A stretch of 64,000 bases of DNA from the NCBI RefSeq assembly GCF_036013935.1, contig NZ_CP107902.1:7411001-7475000 (forward strand), read 5' to 3'. Made by a program: the position numbers and the translations under genes. Positions 53,696 to 62,347 of this stretch are shown in pieces; within the stretch, counting starts at the first letter, position 1, and each line of letters starts with the position of its first letter. This stretch comes from Streptomyces sp. NBC_00461 (GTDB lineage Bacteria > Actinomycetota > Actinomycetes > Streptomycetales > Streptomycetaceae). The notes beneath the pieces were generated by a model, which was given only the letters and a program-made list of their open reading frames with translations, ran no database searches and was not told the DNA's origin.

Positions 53696-53795
53696 GTTTT
53701 CTGCCGGGGGCCGTAGGGGTGCGGGTGCCGGTGCGTTGCGGGTGCGCCGTCGGGGTGCGGGTGCGTGGCGGGGTGCGGGTTCGTCGTGGCTTGTC

Positions 53796-53917
53796 GCGCA
53801 GTTCCCCGCGCCCCTAAAAGCGTTGCGCAGTTCCCCGCGCCCCTGAAGGCGTTGCGCAGTTCCCCGCGCCCCTGACGCCCCTGACGCCCCTGACGCCCCT
53901 GACGCCCCTAACGCCCC
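53796..53917 (+). repeat. Compound tandem repeat at the end of the oxidoreductase gene
   Basis: Three copies of GCGCAGTTCCCCGCGCCCCT start at 53796, 53825 and 53854 (29-bp period, AAAAGCGTT or GAAGGCGTT between). They run into five copies of a 9-bp unit GACGCCCCT (the last AACGCCCCT), which overlaps the stop codon of the leftward gene. The first unit is a very common streptomycete intergenic sequence. The GGTGCGGGTGC-rich stretch at 53715-53780 just upstream is also repetitive. Confidence 0.85.
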
Positions 53918-55296
53918 TGCGCCACCGCCTTTGTCGCTTTGCGGGCGGCGAGCAGTATTGGGTCCCAGACGGGGCTGAAGGGTGGGGCGTAGCCCAGGTC
54001 CAGGGCTGTCATCTGTTCCACCGTCATACGGGCGGTGAGGGCCACCGCCGCGATGTCGACGCGCTTGCCCGCGCCCTCCCTGCCGACGATCTGCACGCCG
54101 AGCAGGCGGCCCGTCCGCCGCTCGGCGAGCATCTTCACCGTCATGAGGGAGGCGTTCGGGTAGTAGCCCGCTCGGCTCGTCGACTCGACGGTGACCGTCT
54201 CGAACTGCAATCCGGCCCTGCGCGCGTCCTTCTCGCGCAGGCCCGTGCGGGCGATCTCCAGGTCGCAGACCTTGGACACCGCGGTCCCGACGACGCCGGG
54301 GAAGGTGGCGTAACCGCCTCCCGCATTGGTGCCGATGACCTGGCCGTGCTTGTTGGCGTGGGTGCCGAGCGCTATGTGGCGCTCCTGCCCGGAGACCAGG
54401 TCGAGGACCTCGACGCAGTCGCCGCCTGCCCAGATGTTCTCGTGCCCGCGCACCCGCATGGCGAGGTCGGTGAGGAGACCGCGGTGGTGGCCGAGGGGCA
54501 GCCCGGCGGCCTCGGCGAGGGCGGTCCCGGGGCGTACACCGATGCCCAGGACCACCACGTCCGCGGGGTACTCGGCGTCCTCGGTGGACACCGCACGCAC
54601 CCGGCCGTCCTCGCCGGTGTGCACCTTGGTCACCTCGGCGTCGTTGACCATGGTGATGCCCATGCCCTCCATGGCCACGTGCACCAGACGGCCCATGTCC
54701 GGATCGAGCGTGGACATCGGTTCGCTGCCGCGGTTGACGACCGTCACCTCGTAACCGCGGTTGATCAGCGCCTCGGCCATCTCCACGCCGATGTAGCCCG
54801 CCCCCACGACCACCACGCGACGGCCACGCGTGCGCGTGAGCGAGTCGATGAGCGCCTGCCCGTCGTCCAGCGTCTGCACTCCGTGCACACCGGGTGCGTC
54901 GGCGCCGGGCATGTCCGGGCGGATCGGGTGGGCCCCGGTGGCGATCACGAGTTTGTCGTACGACGTCCACGCCTCGGCACCCGAATCGAGGTCACGCGCG
55001 CGTACCCGGCTGCCCGCCACGTCGATCTCCGTGACCTCCGTCCGCATGCGCAGATCGATGTCCCGCGCGCGGTGCTCCTCGGGCGTACGGGCGATCAACC
55101 GGTCCCGCTCGTCGACGTCCCCGCCCACCCAGTACGGGATGCCGCACGCGGAGAAGGAGGCGAATCGGCCGCGCTCGAACGCCACGATCTCCAGCTCGTC
55201 CGGACCCTTCATACGGCGAGCCTGCGATGCCGCGGACATCCCCGCGGCATCGCCGCCGATCACGACCAGTCGTTCCCGCCCAGCGCTCATGTTCAT
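53908..55296 (-). CDS. CoA-disulfide reductase/NADH oxidase-like FAD oxidoreductase
   Basis: A 462-residue pyridine nucleotide-disulfide oxidoreductase. FAD loop VVIGGDAAGMSAASQARR, single redox Cys in FSACGIPYWVGGD (about residue 51), NAD(P) loop VVVGAGYIGVEMAEAL, second FAD motif NIWAGGDCVEV, and a C-terminal dimerisation domain (AGYYPNASLMTVKMLAE). The single-Cys arrangement matches CoA-disulfide reductases, NADH oxidases and persulfide reductases. Those often protect thiols, but here the exact substrate is open. The stop codon lies inside a 9-bp repeat array, and the last residues (QGR) are encoded by one repeat unit. Confidence 0.88.
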   Translation of the reverse strand: MNMSAGRERLVVIGGDAAGMSAASQARRMKGPDELEIVAFERGRFASFSACGIPYWVGGDVDERDRLIARTPEEHRARDIDLRMRTEVTEIDVAGSRVRARDLDSGAEAWTSYDKLVIATGAHPIRPDMPGADAPGVHGVQTLDDGQALIDSLTRTRGRRVVVVGAGYIGVEMAEALINRGYEVTVVNRGSEPMSTLDPDMGRLVHVAMEGMGITMVNDAEVTKVHTGEDGRVRAVSTEDAEYPADVVVLGIGVRPGTALAEAAGLPLGHHRGLLTDLAMRVRGHENIWAGGDCVEVLDLVSGQERHIALGTHANKHGQVIGTNAGGGYATFPGVVGTAVSKVCDLEIARTGLREKDARRAGLQFETVTVESTSRAGYYPNASLMTVKMLAERRTGRLLGVQIVGREGAGKRVDIAAVALTARMTVEQMTALDLGYAPPFSPVWDPILLAARKATKAVAQGR

Positions 55297-55361
55297 GTGA
55301 ACACGCTACGTGGGCAGTGCATTTCGGTGCCGCTCCCTCCGTCCCGCTCCCGGTCCCGCGC

Positions 55362-56345
55362 TCAGTCCTCGTCGTGCTCCCGCGTGCCCGGGGTCCCGGG
55401 AACCGGGCGGGCCGTCGGCAGCGGGCCCAGGGTGCTCGCCGCGGACGCGGGGGCCGGGCGGCGCGGCAGCCGGGGCCGGACGAGCCGCAGCCACGCCAGC
55501 ACGATCAGGGCCGCCACCGCGGCGAACGGCAGCACCGCCCCGAGTGCCACCGCGAGCCAGCGCAGCATCGTCACGAACGCGTCCCAGCCGCCTGCCAGCG
55601 CGTCCACGAACCCGGGGTCGTCGTCCGTGGCCGCCGTCTTCACGGGCGTCTGCGAAAGGGCCAGGGTGATCGTGGCGAGGCTCGTGCGGTCCTTCAGGGA
55701 CGCCTGCTGGGCGAGCAGCGCCTCCAGGTCGGCCTCCCGGTTGCTCAACTCGCCCTCCAGCTCCACCACATCGCTCAACTTGGTGGCCTGGTCCATCAGT
55801 TCGCGCACCCGGGCCACGCTGGCCCGCTGCGAGGTGATGCGGCTGTCGACGTCGACGACCTGGTCCGTGACGTCCTCGGCCTTCGCGGTGCGGTCGATGA
55901 GCTTGCCCGCGCCCTGGAGGTCGGCGAGGACCTCGTCGTACTTGTCGACCGGCACGCGCAGCACGACCCGGGTGTGCTCGCGGCCCTTCTCGTCCCGGCT
56001 GGTGGTCTCGTTGCCGACGTAGCCACCCGCGTTCTCGGTGGTCGTACGGGCGTCTTCGAGGGCCTTCGGCACGTCCTTGACCCGCACGGTCAGCGAGGCG
56101 GTGCGGATGATGTGGCTCGCGGTCAGCTTGGGCGCCCGGCTCGCCGCCGCGCCGCCCGCGTCCTTCTCGCCGCCCGGCGCTGCGCCCGGCGCGGCGCCCT
56201 TCGCATCGCTCCGTGCGGCGGCACCGTCGGAGGAGCCGCCCGCGGAGGAGTCGTTCGCGCCGCTGCATCCGGTCAGCGCGAGCGCCGTGGCCAGCAGCAG
56301 CCCGGCCAGGGCATGAACAGGTCGTACGGAGCTTCGTGCGCGCAT
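55362..56345 (-). CDS. DUF4349 lipoprotein
   Basis: A 327-residue envelope protein. Signal peptide with lipobox LALTGCSG (Cys about residue 27), an Ala/Gly/Ser-rich linker, the DUF4349 domain (about 75-290: IIRTASLTVRVKDVPKAL, ENAGGYVGNET, VVLRVPVDKYDEVLADL), a coiled coil (about 165-215, ITSQRASVARVRELMDQATKL) and one membrane helix near the C-terminus (WLAVALGAVLPFAAVAALIVLAWL). DUF4349 proteins are of unknown function, anchored at both ends as here. It is the downstream neighbour, on the opposite strand, of hemY. Confidence 0.88.
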   Translation of the reverse strand: MRARSSVRPVHALAGLLLATALALTGCSGANDSSAGGSSDGAAARSDAKGAAPGAAPGGEKDAGGAAASRAPKLTASHIIRTASLTVRVKDVPKALEDARTTTENAGGYVGNETTSRDEKGREHTRVVLRVPVDKYDEVLADLQGAGKLIDRTAKAEDVTDQVVDVDSRITSQRASVARVRELMDQATKLSDVVELEGELSNREADLEALLAQQASLKDRTSLATITLALSQTPVKTAATDDDPGFVDALAGGWDAFVTMLRWLAVALGAVLPFAAVAALIVLAWLRLVRPRLPRRPAPASAASTLGPLPTARPVPGTPGTREHDED

Positions 56346-56503
56346 GTGGGCCTACCCCCGGGGGTCGTGACGACTGACGCTCCTTCGACGCCGGCACGGG
56401 CCGGAACGTTGGACTTGTACGGTCCCGATGCGATCACGGTCGGGACTCGTGAAGGACACCGGGGCGTGGGCGGGCTGTCAGTGGGGTCTGAGAGGCTGGG
56501 GAC

Positions 56504-57964
56504 ATGCGCGAATCGGAGACTCGTACGGGTGCGGGGCAGGTCGTCGTCATCGGAGCCGGGATCGCCGGACTGGCCGCGGCCCACCGGCTGTTGCAGGGCG
56601 GCGCCCGGGTGACCGTGCTGGAGGCGTCGGACCGGGTCGGCGGCAAGCTGCTGCCCGGCGAGATCGCGGGCGCGCGGGTGGACTTCGGTGCCGAGTCGAT
56701 GCTGGCCCGCAGACCGGAAGCGGTGGCCCTCGCGCGCGAGGTGGGTCTCGACGAGCGCCTCCAGCCGCCGGCCACCGCGACGGCCTCGATCTGGACCCGC
56801 GGCGCCCTGCGCCCCATGCCCAAGGGCCACGTCATGGGTGTCCCGGGCACCGCGGCCGCCCTGACCGGCGTGCTGTCCGACGAGGGCCTGGCCCGCATCG
56901 AGCGCGACGCCGAACTGCCCCGCACCGAGGTCGGCGACGACGTGGCGGTCGGGGAGTACGTGGCGGCCCGGCTGGGGCGCGAGGTCGTCGACCGCCTGGT
57001 GGAACCCCTGCTCGGCGGGGTCTACGCCGGTGACGCGTACCGCATCTCGATGCGCTCGGCGGTCCCGCAGCTGTACCAGGCCGCGAAGACGCACGACTCG
57101 CTCACCCAGGCCGTCCGCGAGATCCAGGCCAAGGCGGCCGCGGCCCAGCAGACCGGCCCGGTCTTCATGGGCATCCAGGGCGGCGTGGGCGGCCTGCCGC
57201 TCGCGGTGGCGGAGTCGGTGCGGGCGCGCGGCGGCGAGATCGTCACACGGATGCCCGTGACGGAGCTGCGCCGGGCGGACGGCGAGGGCTGGCGCGTGGT
57301 CGCCGGTGACCGTGTGCTGTACGCCGACGCGGTCGTCGTCGCCGTCCCCGCCCCGGCCGCCGCGGCGCTCCTGCACGCCGAGGCCCCGGCCGCCGCGACC
57401 GAACTCGCCACCGTCGAGTACGCGTCCATGGCCCTGGTCACCCTCGCCTACCGCCGCGCCGACGCCACGCTCCCCCAGGGCAGCGGCTTCCTCGTGCCGC
57501 CGGTCGACGGACGCACCATCAAGGCCTCCACGTTCGCCTCCCAGAAGTGGGGCTGGATCGCCGAGGAGAACCCGGACGTGGTCGTCCTGCGCACGTCCGT
57601 GGGCCGGTACGCCGAGACCGAGATCCTCCAGCGCGACGACGCCGGCCTCGTGGACGTCTCGCGCCAGGACCTCAAGGCGGCGACCGGCCTCGATGCCACC
57701 CCCCTCGAAACCCGTGTCACCCGCTGGACCGACGGCCTGCCCCAGTACCCCGTCGGCCACCACGCGCGCGTGGCCCGCATCCGCGAGCACGTCGCCAAGC
57801 TGCCGGGCCTCGCCGTGTGCGGCGCGCCGTACGACGGCGTCGGCATCCCGGCCTGTATCGCGAGCGCGTACGCGGCGGTGGACCAGATCAACGGCGACCT
57901 GAGCCGTGCGCAGGAGCTCACCGCCAACCCGGTGCAGAGCCTGCACGGCGGAGCGGGAGAATAG
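56504..57964 (+). CDS. hemY: Coproporphyrinogen/protoporphyrinogen oxidase (HemY/CgoX)
   Basis: A 486-residue FAD enzyme that oxidises coproporphyrinogen III to coproporphyrin III (the actinobacterial route) or protoporphyrinogen IX. The FAD loop [21 protein letters not shown] in part, [17 protein letters not shown], the porphyrin-side [13 protein letters not shown] and the C-terminal [23 protein letters not shown]-contact region are present. It is followed 4 bases later by hemQ, its pathway partner. ATG at 56504 with GAGAGG-like sequence ahead. Confidence 0.94.
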   Translation: MRESETRTGAGQVVVIGAGIAGLAAAHRLLQGGARVTVLEASDRVGGKLLPGEIAGARVDFGAESMLARRPEAVALAREVGLDERLQPPATATASIWTRGALRPMPKGHVMGVPGTAAALTGVLSDEGLARIERDAELPRTEVGDDVAVGEYVAARLGREVVDRLVEPLLGGVYAGDAYRISMRSAVPQLYQAAKTHDSLTQAVREIQAKAAAAQQTGPVFMGIQGGVGGLPLAVAESVRARGGEIVTRMPVTELRRADGEGWRVVAGDRVLYADAVVVAVPAPAAAALLHAEAPAAATELATVEYASMALVTLAYRRADATLPQGSGFLVPPVDGRTIKASTFASQKWGWIAEENPDVVVLRTSVGRYAETEILQRDDAGLVDVSRQDLKAATGLDATPLETRVTRWTDGLPQYPVGHHARVARIREHVAKLPGLAVCGAPYDGVGIPACIASAYAAVDQINGDLSRAQELTANPVQSLHGGAGE

Positions 57965-57968
57965 CCGC

Positions 57969-58700
57969 ATGAGTGACGACGCCCCCACCACCGCCCCGGA
58001 CCGCATCGCGAACAAGGGCAAGCTGGCCAAGGACCTCAACGAGGTCATCCGCTACACCCTGTGGTCCGTCTTCAAGCTGAAGGACGTGCTGCCCGAGGAC
58101 CGCGCGGGCTACGCCGACGAGGTCCAGGAGCTGTTCGACCAGCTCGCCGCCAAGGACGTGACGATCCGCGGCACGTACGACGTGTCGGGCCTGCGCGCCG
58201 ATGCCGACCTCATGATCTGGTGGCACGCGGAGACCAGCGACCAGCTGCAGGAGGCGTACAACCTCTTCCGGCGCACCAGGCTCGGGCGTGCCCTGGAGCC
58301 CGTCTGGTCGAACATGGCGCTGCACCGTCCCGCCGAGTTCAACCGCTCGCACGTCCCCGCGTTCCTCGCCGACGAGACGCCGCGCAACTACATCAGCGTG
58401 TACCCCTTCGTGCGCAGCTACGACTGGTACCTGCTGCCCGACGAGGACCGCCGCCGCATGCTCGCCGACCACGGCAAGATGGCCCGCGGCTTCCCGGACG
58501 TGCGCGCCAACACGGTCGCGTCGTTCTCGCTGGGCGACTACGAGTGGCTCCTGGCCTTCGAGGCCGACGAGCTGTACCGCATCGTCGACCTCATGCGCCA
58601 CCTGCGCGCCTCCGAGGCCCGGATGCACGTCCGCGAGGAGGTCCCCTTCTACACCGGGCGCCGCAAGTCGGTGGCCGAGCTGGTCGAAGGCCTGGCCTGA
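57969..58700 (+). CDS. hemQ: Coproheme decarboxylase HemQ (chlorite dismutase-like)
   Basis: A 243-residue heme-binding protein of the chlorite dismutase fold that decarboxylates coproheme to protoheme, the last step of the coproporphyrin-dependent pathway of Gram-positive bacteria. [27 protein letters not shown] with the reactive Tyr (Tyr145) and [19 protein letters not shown] with the likely proximal His168 match the actinobacterial clade; [15 protein letters not shown] follows. ATG at 57969 starts 4 bases after the hemY stop, so the two are co-translated. Ferrochelatase is not in the window. Confidence 0.96.
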   Translation: MSDDAPTTAPDRIANKGKLAKDLNEVIRYTLWSVFKLKDVLPEDRAGYADEVQELFDQLAAKDVTIRGTYDVSGLRADADLMIWWHAETSDQLQEAYNLFRRTRLGRALEPVWSNMALHRPAEFNRSHVPAFLADETPRNYISVYPFVRSYDWYLLPDEDRRRMLADHGKMARGFPDVRANTVASFSLGDYEWLLAFEADELYRIVDLMRHLRASEARMHVREEVPFYTGRRKSVAELVEGLA

Positions 58701-58749
58701 CCGGACACGGTGTTCCGTGCCCGGCCGGTGGCCGTAGGCGGACCCGTGG

Positions 58750-60390
58750 TCAGCGGCGGGCGGCCTTCCCCTTCAGCGACTCCTTGGCGGGCGTCGGGTG
58801 GGAGCGGTCGCCCGGCGCGGCCGGCTTCGGCTCCGGGTGCGGGGCGCAGGACGCGCTCTGCTCGGGCAGACGGCCCTCCAGCAGGTACGCGTCCAGGTAG
58901 CCGTTGATGCAGCGGTTCGGGCCGCCCGCGACACCGTGCGTGCCCGAGTCCCGCTCGGTCACCAGGGTCGAGCCGGACAGCCGCCGGTGCATCTCCTCGG
59001 CCCCGGCGTACGGCGTCGCCGCGTCCCGCTCGGCGGCCAGGATCAGCGTCGGCGGCAGCTCACCCGGCCCGGTCCGCACGTCCAGGGGCTGCTGCTGGGG
59101 CGCGGGCCAGAAGGCGCACGGCAGGTTCATCCACGCGTTGTCCCAGGTCTCGAACGGCGCGACGCGCGACAGACGCGTGTTGTCCCGGTCCCAGATTTTC
59201 CAGTCCGTCGGCCAGGGCGCGTCGTTGCACTCGACGGCCGTGTAGACCGCGTTGGAGTTCTCCGACTCGGCCGCCGCCTCCGTGGCGGGCCCCGCCTGGT
59301 CGATCAGCGGCTTCGGGTCGCCCTTCAGATAGGCGGACAGCGCCTTCGCGCGCGTCGGCCAGTAGTCGTCGTAGTACCCGGCCTGCAGGAACGAGGCCTG
59401 CAGCTCCGCCGGCCCCACCTTGCCGCCCGCCGGCTCGGCGGCCAGCTGCGCGCTCGCCTTGGTGTAGCTGTGCTGGACCGCGGCGGCCGTCTTCCCCAGC
59501 CCGTACACGTCGTGGTGCCGTGCGATCCAGTTCCTGAAGTCCGCCCAGCGGCTCTCGAACGCGGCCGACTGGATGAGGTTGTTGCGGTACCAGATCTGGT
59601 CGGGAGCCGGGTCCACCGCCGAGTCGAACACCATCCGCCGTACGTGCGAGGGGAACATCGTCGCGTACACCGCGCCGAAGTAGGTGCCGTACGACGCGCC
59701 CATGAACGTGATCCGTTCCTCGCCGAGCGCCGCCCGCAGGACGTCCAGGTCACGGGCGTTGTTGAGCGAGTTGAAGTACTGGAGCCCGCTGCCCGACCGC
59801 TTGGCGCAGCCCTGCGCGTAGGCCTTCGCCTGCGCGATGCGCTCCTGCTTGTACGACTCCGAGGGATACGTCGGAGCCTGCGAGGGCGCCTTGAAGAAGC
59901 GCTTGGGGTCCTCGCAGGACAGGGGCGCGGACCGGCCGACGCCGCGCGGGGAGTAGCCGATCAGGTCGTAGGCCGCCGCGATGCGCTTCCACTGAGGGAT
60001 CAGGCCGACGAGCGGGAAGTACTGGCCGTCGCCGCCCGGCCCGCCGGGGTTGTAGACCAGCGCGCCCTGCCGGGGCACATGGCGCTTGCTGTTGTGCGGG
60101 TCCTTGTGCGTGGCCTTCACCCGGGTGACGGTCAGCTTGATCTGCCGGCCACCGGGCTGTGCGTAGTCCAGCGGAACGGACACCGTGCCGCACTGCAGGC
60201 TGCCGGGCATGTCCTTCGCGTCGGCACACGTGCCGAAGTCGATGCCGGAGGCCTTGGCCCGTGCGGCGGCCACCACGGTGCCCTGCTGCTCGGCCCCGTC
60301 GGGTGCGACGGGCGTACTGCCGGCCGGCGCGGCGGTGAGGGCGGTCAGGAGCAAGGATCCGGCGGCCGAGTAGAGGGCGGCAGCTCTCAT
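58750..60390 (-). CDS. Secreted tripeptidyl aminopeptidase-like alpha/beta hydrolase
   Basis: A 546-residue exported peptidase of the S33/TAP type that releases short peptides from protein N-termini. Signal peptide about 1-28 (MRAAALYSAAGSLLLTALTAA then PAGS). Oxyanion region NPGGPGGDGQ, nucleophile in GASYGTYFGA, acid in LAAERDAATPYAGA, and His in RDSGTHGVAGG. Cys residues in GTCADAK and CGTVSVPLDY resemble the TAP N-terminal disulfide. ATG at 60390 with GAAGGGAT upstream. Last gene of the leftward run that starts with the DUF692 gene. Confidence 0.9.
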   Translation of the reverse strand: MRAAALYSAAGSLLLTALTAAPAGSTPVAPDGAEQQGTVVAAARAKASGIDFGTCADAKDMPGSLQCGTVSVPLDYAQPGGRQIKLTVTRVKATHKDPHNSKRHVPRQGALVYNPGGPGGDGQYFPLVGLIPQWKRIAAAYDLIGYSPRGVGRSAPLSCEDPKRFFKAPSQAPTYPSESYKQERIAQAKAYAQGCAKRSGSGLQYFNSLNNARDLDVLRAALGEERITFMGASYGTYFGAVYATMFPSHVRRMVFDSAVDPAPDQIWYRNNLIQSAAFESRWADFRNWIARHHDVYGLGKTAAAVQHSYTKASAQLAAEPAGGKVGPAELQASFLQAGYYDDYWPTRAKALSAYLKGDPKPLIDQAGPATEAAAESENSNAVYTAVECNDAPWPTDWKIWDRDNTRLSRVAPFETWDNAWMNLPCAFWPAPQQQPLDVRTGPGELPPTLILAAERDAATPYAGAEEMHRRLSGSTLVTERDSGTHGVAGGPNRCINGYLDAYLLEGRLPEQSASCAPHPEPKPAAPGDRSHPTPAKESLKGKAARR

Positions 60391-60488
60391 GACGTATCCC
60401 TTCGGTGCATGGCAGCGACAAAAGGGATGTTTCGTTCGGTGTATGAAGAAGGCAAGCACCGACCCGGCGGTGTCGGCCTCAATGCCCC

Positions 60489-61289
60489 CTATGCGCCCCC
60501 GGTGTGCGGTTCACGCCACGGCTGGTCGCGGTGCGCGAAGGCCGCGCGCAGGTCCGGTTCGCCGATCGCGCGGACTCCTCGTACGGCGACGCTGGTGAGG
60601 TACGTACGGTCGTCACCGCTGCCGGGGCGCCGGGTGAGGGCCCCCAGCAGGCGTTGTCCGGCCGGGGACGCCCAGCGTGAATAGGGGTGGACCTCGACCC
60701 GGGCGATGGCCAGGCAGCTCAGCGTCAGCGCCAGCGGCAGGGCGAACCACAGGGCAACCAGGCCGCGCGGCATGTCCGGCTGGGCGGGCACCAGCAGTGC
60801 GATGGTGCCCAGCGCGAGCACGGCCGTCGCCGCGAGCTTCACCTGGCGCACTCCGGCCGAGACGGTGGTCCGGGCGGCGGCGGGCACGGCCAGGCCGGCG
60901 TCGACGAGCCGGTCGGCGAGGCCGGCGACGGCGTCCGCGGAGGCCGCGGCGGCCCGCACCGGGGCGATCCTGCTCTGCCCTTCGGGTCCGATGGCCCCTA
61001 TGACCGACCGCTCCATGTCGTCCCGCCCGCGCGGGTCGACCACGGTCGCCCAGCCGGTGTGGGCGAGCAGCAGCCGCCGTTGCCGGGCCATGGAGACCAT
61101 GGTCAGATCGGCGACCCGGCCGGGTCCGCCGGACAGGAACGCGGCCTCGTAGATCGTCAGATCATGACGCCGGACATCCGCTTCGGCGTCTGCGTCGTCG
61201 GCCGCCGTGTGTACGGCGGCCAGGCACAGCCGCGTGCAGGCGGTGCCCGCGGCGGCCCAGGTCAGCAGCAGGAGAAGGACCCAGAACAT
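60489..61289 (-). CDS. TIGR04222-domain membrane protein
   Basis: A 266-residue membrane protein. One helix at the N-terminus (MFWVLLLLLTWAAAG), the TIGR04222 motif YEAAFLSGGPGRVADLTMVSM (about residues 47-67), and two further helices (about 150-172 and 180-200). As I recall, many members carry a Gly/Cys-rich C-terminal tail and are found beside DUF692 enzymes; this one ends in RDQPWREPHTGGA and has only three Cys, none in the tail. It is separated from the DUF4142 gene by about 100 bases. Function unknown. Confidence 0.85.
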   Translation of the reverse strand: MFWVLLLLLTWAAAGTACTRLCLAAVHTAADDADAEADVRRHDLTIYEAAFLSGGPGRVADLTMVSMARQRRLLLAHTGWATVVDPRGRDDMERSVIGAIGPEGQSRIAPVRAAAASADAVAGLADRLVDAGLAVPAAARTTVSAGVRQVKLAATAVLALGTIALLVPAQPDMPRGLVALWFALPLALTLSCLAIARVEVHPYSRWASPAGQRLLGALTRRPGSGDDRTYLTSVAVRGVRAIGEPDLRAAFAHRDQPWREPHTGGA

Positions 61290-61392
61290 GCCGCGTTTCT
61301 ATGCCAGATGCTCTGTGAAACGCCATGCCCTGTTCACGATCCGGACGGAGCGTTGCCTGCATGTGACGTTCCGTTTGGTGGGTGCACCGGGC

Positions 61393-62226
61393 TCACGGCT
61401 GTTGCGGCGGCGGGCTGGAGGCGGCCGACGGCAGCGCATAGGTCGGGGACGACGACACCGTGAGGGGTGTCGCGGAGCCCGGGTCCGTCACCGGACCGGG
61501 CGACGACGACACCGTGAGGGGTGTCGCGGAGCCCGGGTCCGTCACCGGACCGGGCGGGGCCGGGGAACCGGTCAGCGGGGGAGTGCTCGCGGAGGCCATG
61601 TCCCGGGCGAGGGCGTCCCAGTCGACGTAGCCCGTGGCCTCCAGGACCTTGATGTGGTCCAGCACGGTCGTGTTCGCGTCGTCGGCGAGCGCGCGCACCA
61701 GCGAGTTGCGGGTGGTCGCGCGGACCTGGGCGACGACCGAGAACACCTTGCCGTGCGCCAGCCGCGTGATGTTGACGAACTCGCGGTCGTAGTCGGTGCC
61801 CTGGGCCGCGTTCAGCGTCGCGAGCCACTGCTTCTGCTGGTCGCTCGGTTCGTTGGGCAGCTGGAGCCCGAGCCTGGCGGCGACGTCGCGCACCCGCTGG
61901 TCGAGGAAGGTGTGCCCCTCGACGAGATGCTGCCCCGCCGTGCGCACGGCCGCGGTGGTGCCCTTCTGCTGCGCCTCCTGCCCGGCCGGCAGTTCCCACA
62001 GACCGGCCAGCCGGACCTTCGTGACGAAGTCACGGTCGAGGGCGGACAGCGGCCCGTACCGCGTCGACACGGTCTGCGCGTTCAGCGTGCTGACGCCGGT
62101 TCCGGACCGGTCGGCGTACGACCAGATCGGGAAGACGAGTGCCATCAGGGTGGCCATCAGGCCGATGACGATGATCCCGGTGCCGCTGAATATCCCTCGG
62201 CCCTTGACGGGTGGTCGCGGTCGCAT
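61393..62226 (-). CDS. DUF4142 domain-containing exported protein
   Basis: A 277-residue protein with an N-terminal membrane anchor or signal (about 14-36, SGTGIIVIGLMATLMALVFP), a DUF4142 helical bundle (about 60-205: ALDRDFVTKVRLAGLWELPAG, GHTFLDQRVRDVAARLG, YDREFVNITRLAHGKV) and a Pro/Ser/Thr tail. The tail includes two identical 18-residue copies from a 54-bp DNA duplication. GGAGG lies 5 bases before the ATG at 62226. DUF4142 bundles resemble ferritin-like or outer-envelope proteins but are uncharacterised. It follows the DUF692 gene in the same direction. Confidence 0.85.
   Translation of the reverse strand: MRPRPPVKGRGIFSGTGIIVIGLMATLMALVFPIWSYADRSGTGVSTLNAQTVSTRYGPLSALDRDFVTKVRLAGLWELPAGQEAQQKGTTAAVRTAGQHLVEGHTFLDQRVRDVAARLGLQLPNEPSDQQKQWLATLNAAQGTDYDREFVNITRLAHGKVFSVVAQVRATTRNSLVRALADDANTTVLDHIKVLEATGYVDWDALARDMASASTPPLTGSPAPPGPVTDPGSATPLTVSSSPGPVTDPGSATPLTVSSSPTYALPSAASSPPPQQP
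61447..61554 (-). repeat. Perfect 54-bp tandem duplication in the DUF4142 gene
   Basis: 61447-61500 and 61501-61554 are identical over all 54 bases, encoding two copies of an 18-residue PGPVTDPGSATPLTVSSS unit in frame. The lack of any difference shows a recent or actively homogenised duplication. Confidence 0.95.
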
Positions 62227-62296
62227 GGTGCCTCCTGTACGGCACCGCATATTACTCAGGAGTTCGGGGTGAACAGGGCCTCGCGGTCTGTTGGCC

Positions 62297-62347
62297 GCGG
62301 CACACTCAGCGCTGCGGCACACTCAGCGCCGCGGCACACTCAGCGGT
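62297..62347. repeat. Three 17-bp tandem repeats over the DUF692 stop codon
   Basis: GCGGCACACTCAGCGCT, GCGGCACACTCAGCGCC and GCGGCACACTCAGCGGT follow each other without gap at 62297, 62314 and 62331. The last copy contains the stop codon of the DUF692 gene (62340-62342, minus strand). Confidence 0.9.

Noticed and set aside
53796..53917. Possible CRISPR array (regular 29-bp period)
   Set aside because: The spacers are 9 bases and nearly identical, and no cas gene is near; it is a tandem of a common intergenic sequence.
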